Below the pieces are notes generated by a model. It ran no database searches. It was not told the origin of the DNA and saw only the letters and a program-made list of their open reading frames with translations. The position numbers were made by a program, and so were the translations under genes. A DNA stretch of 64,000 nt from Paraburkholderia ferrariae NBRC 106233 (GTDB taxonomy: Bacteria; Pseudomonadota; Gammaproteobacteria; Burkholderiales; Burkholderiaceae), in the NCBI RefSeq assembly GCF_000685035.1, contig NZ_BAYB01000007.1, positions 124,001-188,000 on the forward strand, written 5' to 3'. This document shows, in pieces, positions 33,783 to 41,073 of this stretch (positions are counted from its first letter, which is position 1; each line of letters opens with the position of its first letter).

Positions 33783-34022
33783 ATGGACAAAATTACGCCT
33801 GGTCAGGATGAGCTAAAAGCGCTTGCTATCGCGCTAGCGCCTTTTATGGCAGCGGCTGCTCAAAGGCGGCATTCGATGGTTCATCTCGAGCTTGATCCCG
33901 CACAGCTACTCGGCCTTCCCACCGCGCGGGCGAGTGCTGGTCGAATGCTCGTCGCGGTTGCCGGCGGACCGTCCATCGAGTTTTTGGCAAAAGCTATTGA
34001 GCTTGCTCAGAGTCCGCAGTGA
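33783..34022 (+). CDS. Hypothetical protein, 79 residues
   Basis: MDKITPGQDELKALAIALAP opens a helix; then LELDPAQLLGLPTARASAGR and a C-terminal EFLAKAIELAQSPQ. No known family. AAGGAAAGCGA before the ATG is both motif and ribosome site. TATCGGAAAAC follows the TGA. Confidence 0.5.
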   Translation: MDKITPGQDELKALAIALAPFMAAAAQRRHSMVHLELDPAQLLGLPTARASAGRMLVAVAGGPSIEFLAKAIELAQSPQ

Positions 34023-34041
34023 ACCCTATCGGAAAACAGCA

Positions 34042-34254
34042 ATGAAGGAGCTTTGCCCTGCGCGCGGCCATCCTAACGGAAGCTCATGGGTGCCGCACTA
34101 CGAATTACGCGGGGACGAGTTGTGTCCCGCTCGTGGCCATCCCGGCGGAACGTCGTCGGTGCCACATTTCGTGATTCGCGGCGGTGACGTATGTCCCGCG
34201 CTCGGTCATCCGAGCGGTAGTTCCTCGACGCCGTGGTATGTGCTCCGCGGTTGA
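34042..34254 (+). CDS. Three-repeat Cys/His protein, 70 residues
   Basis: Almost the whole protein is three tandem copies of a ~23-residue unit: L-CPARGHP-x-G-S-S-x-VPHY-x-LRG (residues 4-23, ~27-46, ~51-70), joined by GDE/GGD. Each has one Cys and a conserved GHP. DNA of the three units also differs at many third positions, so the protein repeat is kept by selection. The spacing hints at a small metal-binding or beta-hairpin repeat. I know no family like it. Confidence 0.7.
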   Translation: MKELCPARGHPNGSSWVPHYELRGDELCPARGHPGGTSSVPHFVIRGGDVCPALGHPSGSSSTPWYVLRG

Positions 34255-34286
34255 GTTTCACTCAACGGAAAACGAGGAGCGGAACA

Positions 34287-34535
34287 ATGACACGCGATGA
34301 GATTTTGATAGCGGTGGATGCTGCCTTTGGCGCCAGTGCATGGGCGGTGGTGGGATCGTGGTCCATAATGATTGAAACAGTGCCGCAGCGACAACTCATC
34401 ATCGCCGACACTTTGGTGAAAAAGCTCACGGACGGCGAAGTTGACGCTACCGAGTTCGAGGGCATTCTTCACGAAGCGCAAGGCGGTCGTTGGACGCCGA
34501 GCAAGGACGGCTCGCTCGCATATCTTTTGAAATAG
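34287..34535 (+). CDS. Hypothetical protein, 82 residues
   Basis: MTRDEILIAVDAAFGASAWA, then QRQLIIADTLVKKLTDGEVD and GRWTPSKDGSLAYLLK. A small alpha/beta protein, unidentified. GAGGAGC ribosome site. The next motif variant is TAGAAAAAC at 34561, 25 nt after the stop. Confidence 0.55.
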   Translation: MTRDEILIAVDAAFGASAWAVVGSWSIMIETVPQRQLIIADTLVKKLTDGEVDATEFEGILHEAQGGRWTPSKDGSLAYLLK

Positions 34536-34614
34536 GCTCTCCATCGCCCGACGCAAGGCATAGAAAAACAACAGGCGCCGGCTATGCCGATGCCGCAAAC
34601 GAGGGGCAGAGACT

Positions 34615-35055
34615 GTGGACGTTGGGCAGGAACATTATGTTGTCGATCATAGCGACGAGGTGGTTGAGACGTCCGGTCTGGGGCCGTGTATCGGTGTGGC
34701 GATCATCTACCAGGGTCAGGTCAGTCTGATCCACACAGCAGGCGCGGATGAGGTCCCCACTTTTGGCGACTTCTGCGAAGCCGTCGACCAGGTGATTCCG
34801 CAGGAGGAGTGCTCATCCATTAACCCGATCGTCGCGGGTGGCGACGATAGTGAGCTTCCCGAAGACGCAGTTCGAAAGCGGGAGTATGTCCTCGCCAAAC
34901 TTCAGGACATGGGTTTCGGTCTTCCGCAGGTGATATGGTGCCCACGCCAACATGCGCAAACGATCCTTGTGGACTGCATCCGCAAAACTGCGACGCTGGA
35001 ATGCTGGAACCCTGTAACTGACGCCTATCTACCGTCGGTGCAGCTAAAGTTTTGA
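34615..35055 (+). CDS. CheD-like deamidase-fold protein (tentative)
   Basis: 146 residues. VVETSGLGPCIGVAIIYQGQ (Cys ~25) is followed ~17 residues on by LIHTAGADEVP (His ~40): the Cys-His order and the GLGxC motif of CheD/BLF1-type glutamine deamidases. Later IVAGGDDSELPEDAV resembles the GG-loop. In chemotaxis CheD deamidates receptors; a lone copy in an array of conflict-like genes may be a toxin or an antitoxin-like relative. GTG start, no chemotaxis genes nearby. Confidence 0.45.
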   Translation: MDVGQEHYVVDHSDEVVETSGLGPCIGVAIIYQGQVSLIHTAGADEVPTFGDFCEAVDQVIPQEECSSINPIVAGGDDSELPEDAVRKREYVLAKLQDMGFGLPQVIWCPRQHAQTILVDCIRKTATLECWNPVTDAYLPSVQLKF

Positions 35056-35072
35056 ACGGCTCGGGAAAAAAC

Positions 35073-35819
35073 GTGAACGTGCAAGTCAATGCTGGCGAAT
35101 GTCGAATGTGTTCCACTGTCGGTCCATTTGTAAAATCGCATATCGTGCCAAGTGCCTTCGTGAGCCCGTTGCGGCCTGAAGGTGAGGACGCAGCGGTGCG
35201 CATGTATCCGACAGACGGTCGCGCGAAGAATGTGTGGACCGGGGTTTATGGCCGATTTCTCTGCCCAGAATGCGAGAAGCTTATGCAGCCGTGGGACGAC
35301 TACGGCACGGAACTGTTTCTGCAGGAACCTCGCGTGGCGCAGGGCCCAGACGTACTGCTTGTCGGTGACGGTACCTTCAACTATCAAAAGTTGAAACTAT
35401 TCGTCATGTCGATGGTGTGGCGCGCGTCCGTGTGCGGACACGAATATTTTGCTCGCGTGCGCCTTGACGAGCGCGAAGATGAATATCGCCAGCGGCTTCT
35501 TGATTCCGACCCGGGTACATCGACTGACCCGCGAATCATCATCTACAAACTGCGGTTTCCGTTCGGTCCAGTCGCCTTACAACCTTGTGTATATACACTC
35601 GGTGATGCGGAATTCATCATGATCTATTTCGGCGAATTTGTGGCCTACGTTCAAGTTGACGGTGGCACATTGTCCGCGGCGGCAGAAGAACAGGTAATCA
35701 GCGAACAAGATGCGGGCCCTCTCAGAGTTGCCTGTCGAGATCTGTACGACTGGGAACTCGCCGGTATACGGGAGGCCGCTAAGGAGCGCTTCAGGTTACA
35801 GACACGCTCAGGAAGTTAG
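35073..35819 (+). CDS. Putative HNH-type protein with four-cysteine cluster
   Basis: 248 residues. GECRMCSTVGPFVKSHIVPS (~8-27) then GRFLCPECEKLMQPWDDYG (~58-76) show CxxC...SHI...CxxCE, the layout of HNH-related zinc nucleases. The rest is an alpha/beta domain without recognised motifs. Start GTG 35073 directly follows GGAAAAAAC. TAG is fused to an exact GGAAAAC. Confidence 0.6.
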   Translation: MNVQVNAGECRMCSTVGPFVKSHIVPSAFVSPLRPEGEDAAVRMYPTDGRAKNVWTGVYGRFLCPECEKLMQPWDDYGTELFLQEPRVAQGPDVLLVGDGTFNYQKLKLFVMSMVWRASVCGHEYFARVRLDEREDEYRQRLLDSDPGTSTDPRIIIYKLRFPFGPVALQPCVYTLGDAEFIMIYFGEFVAYVQVDGGTLSAAAEEQVISEQDAGPLRVACRDLYDWELAGIREAAKERFRLQTRSGS

Positions 35820-35829
35820 GAAAACACCC

Positions 35830-36378
35830 ATGAGGCTTGTAAAGCCGCTTGACCGGCAATCCCTCATCCGCATCCCCTCTGCGCTGGAGGGAAAATTCTA
35901 TTTGGGCGGCCCATACGAATTTGACTCACTGCTTCGGGAACCCGGCCTGTTTGGCGATGAGGATGTCGACTGGCGCCCAATCCAGATCGCTCAGCCAAAC
36001 GGCGAACCGGTCCGCCTCGCCCAGGTGGACGTGGCGTCTGGGCTACACGATGCGAAGGTCGCTGAGTGGCCAGGTTTCCCGACAGAAGTGCGCTACAGGT
36101 TGCGATATCTTTACCGGGACTCGCCCGGTTCAGCAATCCTGGGCGTGGTGGAGTTGAAGGTTTCCCATAAAGTCCTTGGCGTTCAAAACCGCTTCGCCAC
36201 CGAGTGCACCAAGGTCATTCATACCGTGTATGTGACGCCTTCGAGCCGGGGCAAGGGCATCGCCCGCATCCTGCTCGCCGAGGTATTGAGTGACGCACCC
36301 GACGTTCACGTACATCCTCAATTCTCTGAGGAGGGTGCAAGGCTGTTCGGGTTTGATCTTTACGGCAATCGTGCGTGA
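35830..36378 (+). CDS. GNAT-like acetyltransferase-fold protein
   Basis: 182 residues. The C-terminal half carries THTVYVTPSSRGKGIARIL-type beta4/alpha3 (observed HTVYVTPSSRGKGIARILL), the acetyl-CoA loop (SRGKGIA) of GNAT enzymes. The N-terminal half is less typical (LDRQSLIRIPSALEGKFYLG). Substrate unknown; could modify a toxin, drug or protein. A 46-codon frame (36378-36518) overlaps its stop. Confidence 0.6.
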   Translation: MRLVKPLDRQSLIRIPSALEGKFYLGGPYEFDSLLREPGLFGDEDVDWRPIQIAQPNGEPVRLAQVDVASGLHDAKVAEWPGFPTEVRYRLRYLYRDSPGSAILGVVELKVSHKVLGVQNRFATECTKVIHTVYVTPSSRGKGIARILLAEVLSDAPDVHVHPQFSEEGARLFGFDLYGNRA

Positions 36379-36641
36379 TGAGCCGGAAATCGGGCGCTTC
36401 CGGTCTACGATCGGCTTTGCGGGCCGCGCGGCATTCGAGAACCCGCGTAGGCACTCGCAGGAAAACGCTACACGAACCCACCGATTTCCTCATGTATCGT
36501 CTGTCGCCGGATCAGTAGCCGTACCTTGCAACCTTGATCACAAAGTCATCGCCTGTGCGAAAAGCGCCTTTCCGGCTTCAGCGAATCGCGCGCCGGCACG
36601 AACGAGTAGCATTAACGCGGCAACGCGAGGAAAACACGATC
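36379..36641 (+). other. Gap between array genes with two exact motifs
   Basis: GGAAAAC occurs at 36460 and 36629. Between lies no good gene; a 46-codon frame from 36378 (MSRKSGASGLRSALRAARHS...) crosses the first motif. It may be a decayed cassette. Confidence 0.3.
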
Positions 36642-36998
36642 ATGAACACCCATGTACCCAATAAAGACGCTCTCGACTATCACGCCGCCAGCGAAGACCT
36701 GGATCTGAAAGAGGTCAACGGCTTTTTCGTCGAGGGTCCTGCCGATGTCCTGATTGAACGCCTGCTCGATCAGGTCACTCATCGTGGCCGGGACGCGTTC
36801 GAATGCGAAGAGGATTTTCTGCGCGAAGCGATTCGACACTACGCATCAGGAAATATTCACGGCGCAGTGAGTAATGCCCAGTATGCTGCGACGCTGGGTT
36901 CGGGGAGGGTGCTTGGCTGGCAGGGCAATCACGATCGCTCGTTGCCACTGCGAGAAGCGCTGAACCGCGCGCGCAACTCACGCTATGTTGTAACCTAG
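36642..36998 (+). CDS. Hypothetical protein, 118 residues
   Basis: MNTHVPNKDALDYHAASEDL, then a helical region (PADVLIERLLDQVTHRGRDA; EDFLREAIRHYASGNIHGAV). No family recognised. GAGGAAAACACGATC precedes the ATG, so the motif is the ribosome site. No motif follows its TAG within 20 nt. Confidence 0.55.
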   Translation: MNTHVPNKDALDYHAASEDLDLKEVNGFFVEGPADVLIERLLDQVTHRGRDAFECEEDFLREAIRHYASGNIHGAVSNAQYAATLGSGRVLGWQGNHDRSLPLREALNRARNSRYVVT

Positions 36999-37139
36999 CG
37001 TGATTGGGCGGCGTCGGCCACGGCTGCTTGTTCGCCGTGAGGACTGAGGCATAGGACGCGTTGAGGAAGGAAGACAGCCGTCCCGCTCTGTAGGATCGCG
37101 GTTTGAGGGCGTGACGATCATAGGATTCCAACCAGATCG

Positions 37140-38294
37140 ATGGAAGTGGCGATAGTGGCAAAGAGAAACCGAGATGATTTTTTGGATTCGACGCGGATGC
37201 ACCTTGCGATGCGGGCGGGTTTTCGTTGTTCGATGCTCGGGTGCGGCGTTTTAACCATTGGGCCCAGCGACGAATCCGCCGATGCATTTGCCAGCATTGG
37301 CGTCGCTTCCCACATTCATGCTGCGGCGCCGGGTGGGCGCCGCTATGACCCGGACATGTCCGTCGGCGAACGAAAGGATATCCGGAATGGTATCTGGTTG
37401 TGCGCCTCGCACAGCGTTGAAATTGATCGCGACGAGGCTCGTTACACCTCGGACGTCCTAAGAACGATGAAGGCGGATCACGAGCGCCACATCGCCGAGG
37501 AACTAAATTCTGGCCGCGGCTTTCTCCGCGGTTCGGACCTCGTCGCGATCGGTCCTGATATCGTCGTGTTCGGCGAGCTATTGGGCACTTCTGGTCGGCA
37601 GTGGTCTGTCCGGATTGACCATTTTGTACAAGGTGACATTCGAACGCTCATTGACTTCAGCGAGGGCTTTCGGAAGCGTGACCCGTTTGACAGCTATTTG
37701 ATCGTCAATGCGCTCGGCGATGGACGCCAGTTGGCCTCCGAACCGGCCTGGCGCCGAGTCGGTAAATCGTTGGAACTTACCTTTACGGTAAATGACAACT
37801 TTCCACGGGCGGATGCCCACGATCTTGAGGCTACGGCTGCAACAGGTCCCACAAACGACTTCCTCATTGAAGGCGGCGACATCGCGACCGTCTCTGGTGT
37901 CAACTCCCTTCCACAGCGGATCAAGCAGATACTTTCCCTTCTCCAAGGCGAGTCGCCCTCGAATCCGAAGGCCGGGTCTCGTATCAAAGAGTATCTCGAC
38001 GATTTTGGTGATTCTCCTTGGCTAGAACGCTGGTTCAAGCTCGATGTCATTCGGCTGACCTGCGTTCCATACCACGATCGGATATTGGACAAGGTGTACA
38101 CGCTGGTTCCCAGCGTGCGGTACGTCGAGGAGGTGCAAGTCCTGGCGGGTGAGCGCGACGGCGACTGGCAAAAGGTCCGATTTAGGCTAGGCGTGGAAGG
38201 CGTTGGTCCCTGGGAAGGTATTGTTCCCATTTTCATGCCGCTAGGGCCAGTTCCCCGCAGACCAGCGGAATGGGACCACATGTCGTTTGACTGA
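37140..38294 (+). CDS. HNH-nuclease-like protein with C-terminal effector-like domain
   Basis: 384 residues. N-terminal HNH variant: FRCSMLGCG (Cys pair ~31-36), ASHIHAAAPGGRRYDPDMS, then NGIWLCASHSVEIDRDEARY (~82-101). This HNH subtype is frequently joined to other domains in defence proteins. The C-terminal ~200 residues are beta/alpha without a known motif. Start at ATG 37140 or GTG 37155 (after GGAAG). CGGAAAAC follows 50 nt after its stop. Confidence 0.75.
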   Translation: MEVAIVAKRNRDDFLDSTRMHLAMRAGFRCSMLGCGVLTIGPSDESADAFASIGVASHIHAAAPGGRRYDPDMSVGERKDIRNGIWLCASHSVEIDRDEARYTSDVLRTMKADHERHIAEELNSGRGFLRGSDLVAIGPDIVVFGELLGTSGRQWSVRIDHFVQGDIRTLIDFSEGFRKRDPFDSYLIVNALGDGRQLASEPAWRRVGKSLELTFTVNDNFPRADAHDLEATAATGPTNDFLIEGGDIATVSGVNSLPQRIKQILSLLQGESPSNPKAGSRIKEYLDDFGDSPWLERWFKLDVIRLTCVPYHDRILDKVYTLVPSVRYVEEVQVLAGERDGDWQKVRFRLGVEGVGPWEGIVPIFMPLGPVPRRPAEWDHMSFD

Positions 38295-38356
38295 GGCAAA
38301 ATTCACTGATCGTCGCCGGCTTGACTGCTTCCGGCCGCGGAACGGAAAACAACGAC

Positions 38357-38455
38357 ATGACGTTATGCGAAATGCTGAGCACCGTGTTTGCCGTCGCGGC
38401 AGTTGGTGCCACATTGGGAATCTTGCTATTGTGGTTTCTGCGAAAGCCGAGGTGA
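38357..38455 (+). CDS. 32-residue one-pass membrane protein, last array gene
   Basis: MTLCEMLSTVFAVAAVGATL continues into ILLLWFLRKPR. Residues ~9-27 form one membrane helix with a basic inside end. It starts 6 nt after an exact CGGAAAAC and is the last plus-strand gene before the convergent chaperone operon. Too short for automatic calling, but motif, start and composition support it. Confidence 0.6.
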   Translation: MTLCEMLSTVFAVAAVGATLGILLLWFLRKPR

Positions 38456-38506
38456 GACCACAAATGGAAGCATCATAAGGTCCGCAGTGCTTGGCGGATT
38501 CTGATC

Positions 38507-40189
38507 TCAGGCCAAGTAGTCACTCAATTTTTCGACGCCTTTTTTGAAGGCGCCGCGCACAACATGCTCCAAGATATGCGCGTTCCAATGGTCGATGTAT
38601 GAGGCGGTGCCAGACACTTTCTTGTCGTCGCGTGAGGCCATAACGACTTTACCGCTGGCTGACCAAATATGGACATGGTTCCAATCGAGCTTCACTGTGT
38701 CGCCGACGCCGAACAGCTTTGATCGCACAAGATACGCGTGCGTGTCGGTTACTTCAATGCTGCCAAAGGATAGCCTCTTGCCCGCCTTGAGTGCCTGCAT
38801 CATCTCGATAATAAGGCGGACGCAGACCGCACGCCATAGGCAGTCGATGAACTTCGTATAGGTCGCCTCTTTCTTCAAATCGATAAGCGTCGATCCGCTC
38901 TCCGTCCCAATGCCAATTTTGTAATCCGTCCCTGTGGGTATCCCGTTGACCGATTTCCGGATTCCACCCCAGCGCACCGCTGTAATCGAGGGAAGCGCGT
39001 ATGTCCGTCCTTTCCACTGGATTCCCTCGGGGCCAATGGAAAGTTCGTCCTTGAAGAGGATGCCGACATCGGAGCGGAAGGTGATGGAGCTTGCCCATTC
39101 CTCGTCTTGCCGCTTGGCATCGATCGCGCTTTGTTTGATCTCAACGATCTTCTCGGCGTCAAGGTCAGCGATTTCAGCGAGTTCGGGCAAATCGGCGAAC
39201 AACTCCTGCACCAATGCGGTCGTGCGCTCCGCCGATTCAATCATGTCGTGTTCGTTGTTGAGGGTGATTCCCAATGACCGGATTTTCGCCCCCAATCCGA
39301 AGCTGGATTGATCGGTCGTGCCGCGTGCCTTGGCGTTTAGTTGGATGGGCTTTGCGATCGTGCACCAAACACGGCTCATCTCCTCAATGGCGTTGATCGC
39401 GCCACCGACTTTGGCCTCCCCAAGCGGCGCGAAGTCGATCGCGCTCTGGATTTCCAAAGCGATCCTTTCGGCGCGCGCCGAAAGAATTGGCTCGACCTCT
39501 AGCGCGTAGGTGTCGACCAAGTCATCGATCAATGAGAGGGCAGGGTTCCTGCCTTCGTTAGTCGCTTGTCGGACCATCAGTACCATGGATTCGACCAGGC
39601 GTGACGACTCCATGCGGTCAAGGGCGCCTTTGATTGCTGCCTTGTAAGCGGTGCGTCGATTGTCGAGTTCGGCTTCGACGGCGGCGCCGTCTAACACCTC
39701 CGGGAATCCAGCGATCGCGCGATCCTCATTGATATCGAGCAATGTTGTTGCTGGGTCGATCGCGTCGACAAGTTCGGCCAGTTTGATGGCACGCGTGGCC
39801 ATTTGATGCGGGGCCAAGTCTTGAGCGAGTTCGAACGCAGCTGCCGTTAAATTCGCCCGCGCCAGCGGTGGAAGCCCTTCTTCATATGCAACCGCCAAGC
39901 CGCGCTCCCCAACCGACGCCACAGCTTGCGATGCTTTTTTCGGTGCGACGCCAGGGAGCCACGAGACTTCTTGCGCGAGGCGGCCTTTTGGGTTGGTCAG
40001 GGCTGCGCGTGCCTTTTGTGCCTCATCGCCGCCTTGTTCCAGAGATTTCTCGTCCGCGAGCTCGACAATCTTGCGCCGGTCGTCTCGGGTCGTCGCTCCG
40101 ATTACGCAAAACGCATTAGCGTGAATGCTTGTCCTGCTTATGGATCCAAGGCGTGTTTCCTGCGCGTTGGTGTCAGGCGATGTGCTCAT
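38507..40189 (-). CDS. J-like co-chaperone protein of the Hsp70 operon
   Basis: 560 residues. The N-terminus (~24-85) reads NAFCVIGATTRDDRRKIVEL, ARAALTNPKGRLAQEVSWLP: the helix pattern of a J domain (FxVLGxxxxA...L..P..R), but with no HPD tripeptide in the expected loop. The middle is helical (AIKLAELVDAIDPATTLLDI...). The C-terminus (~400-500) contains WKGRTYALPSITAVRWGGIR, a PH-like beta domain. It would present clients or target the island's Hsp70. Last gene of the minus-strand operon, 26 bp after the membrane protein. Confidence 0.6.
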   Translation of the reverse strand: MSTSPDTNAQETRLGSISRTSIHANAFCVIGATTRDDRRKIVELADEKSLEQGGDEAQKARAALTNPKGRLAQEVSWLPGVAPKKASQAVASVGERGLAVAYEEGLPPLARANLTAAAFELAQDLAPHQMATRAIKLAELVDAIDPATTLLDINEDRAIAGFPEVLDGAAVEAELDNRRTAYKAAIKGALDRMESSRLVESMVLMVRQATNEGRNPALSLIDDLVDTYALEVEPILSARAERIALEIQSAIDFAPLGEAKVGGAINAIEEMSRVWCTIAKPIQLNAKARGTTDQSSFGLGAKIRSLGITLNNEHDMIESAERTTALVQELFADLPELAEIADLDAEKIVEIKQSAIDAKRQDEEWASSITFRSDVGILFKDELSIGPEGIQWKGRTYALPSITAVRWGGIRKSVNGIPTGTDYKIGIGTESGSTLIDLKKEATYTKFIDCLWRAVCVRLIIEMMQALKAGKRLSFGSIEVTDTHAYLVRSKLFGVGDTVKLDWNHVHIWSASGKVVMASRDDKKVSGTASYIDHWNAHILEHVVRGAFKKGVEKLSDYLA

Positions 40190-40215
40190 GATGGGCCGTC
40201 TCGTGATTTTTTTGA

Positions 40216-41064
40216 CTATTCGCTTCCGTTTCCGCTGTCGTCGCTACCTCTGTTTCCGTTGTCATCGCTGCTATTGCTATCGTCACTGGATGTCGAGGGA
40301 GCCGGAATGACGGGCGGATAGACGGGAGCCGGAGTCTCGTAGCGACTGGACAAGTCGGGAACATAGGTCGGGGCCGGTGCGGGCGCCGGTGGCGTGGTTG
40401 CGAGCCAGCTCGCGCGCGCCATGCTTTCGATGCGAGAGCGCTCGCTTTCCAACTCGCTAGCGACGCGCTCCTGCGCACCTTGCTGATATCTGTAACTCGA
40501 GCAGCGCGAGTTATAGTCGCTGATTTGTGCATTAAACCGGTCCACGTCAGCGCTGTTCGTCACCTCTGTCACGTTGCGCCAAGTTTCCAAACGCATCTTT
40601 TGTGCCACGCAGTAAGTTATCTGCGAGTCGCTGAGCAGCAAGCCAGTGCCTTGGGGAGGGAGCGATTCAACAACCAGCGCGGGAGCGTATACCGGGGGTT
40701 GCACGGGTGCAGATTCCGCAGCGGGAGTGGGGGGGACATATGCTGGCGCCGGCGAAGCCGGCGGCTGGTCAACGGGCGCAGAAGGCGCCGGCGTCGACCC
40801 TGCGTTGTTCGCCGAGTTTGCCCCGTAGATCAGGATAGCCGCGAACGCGACGGCGCCGGTGATCCACAACGCTTTTCGAGCATCCTTTGTTTTTTTAGGA
40901 ATGCTGTGCGTTTCTCGCTGTGGGCTGTGTGCCGACGGCTGCGGCCCTTGATCATTCAACGCGGGCGGTGGGACTGAGGGCGGCGGCGAGGGCGGGGGTG
41001 GGGGTTCCAAATCCGCCAAGCCCGCGAACCCACGCGCTTTTTCCTTTGATCCATCTGTGCTCAT
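40216..41064 (-). CDS. Proline-rich one-pass membrane protein of the Hsp70 operon
   Basis: About 282 residues. A Pro-rich N-terminus (LADLEPPPPPSPPPSVPPP) is followed by one membrane helix (~67-84, ALWITGAVAFAAILIYGANS), a second Pro/Ala-rich linker, a short helical core with two Cys (ITYCVAQKMRLETWRNVTEV; SRCSSYRYQQGAQER) and a Ser/Asp/Asn-rich tail. It could anchor the chaperone complex at the inner membrane and reach into the periplasm. GTG 41070 is an alternative start. Confidence 0.7.
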   Translation of the reverse strand: MSTDGSKEKARGFAGLADLEPPPPPSPPPSVPPPALNDQGPQPSAHSPQRETHSIPKKTKDARKALWITGAVAFAAILIYGANSANNAGSTPAPSAPVDQPPASPAPAYVPPTPAAESAPVQPPVYAPALVVESLPPQGTGLLLSDSQITYCVAQKMRLETWRNVTEVTNSADVDRFNAQISDYNSRCSSYRYQQGAQERVASELESERSRIESMARASWLATTPPAPAPAPTYVPDLSSRYETPAPVYPPVIPAPSTSSDDSNSSDDNGNRGSDDSGNGSE

Positions 41065-41073
41065 GCCCACACC

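Larger units (their letters stand above)
9856..38455 (+). repeat. GGAAAAC-motif single-gene cassette-like array
   Basis: About 45 plus-strand genes are punctuated by GGAAAAC. Exact junction copies start at 16192, 16915, 17548, 18376, 19794, 20783, 21749, 22838, 23339, 25971, 26807, 29864, 30577, 32106, 32365, 33138, 33435, 34031, 34267, 35819, 36460, 36629 and 38344. Variants (GGAAAGC, GGAAAAT, GGAAAAG, GAAAAAC and others) start at 9856, 14975, 17790, 18180, 20085, 21040, 21942, 22289, 25491, 25762, 28219, 28998, 30854, 31466, 32659, 33774, 34563 and 35064. In about 14 cases the first G is the last base of the upstream TAG stop; elsewhere it follows within a few bases as ACGGAAAAC. The next start usually lies 2-30 nt on. 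One further exact copy (17341) is inside a gene. Chance expectation for one 7-mer on one strand of 28 kb is under two. The ABC-3C operon (10.3-13.7 kb) lies inside this span without motif copies. Confidence 0.85.

Noticed and set aside
9856..38350. Integron cassette array
   Set aside because: No attC-like 60-150-bp imperfect palindromes, no GTTRRRY core at the junctions (the complement of the motif is GTTTTCC) and no integron-type integrase are seen.
9856..38350. CRISPR array
   Set aside because: The repeat is only 7-9 bp, spacing is irregular at gene length, and the intervals are coding.
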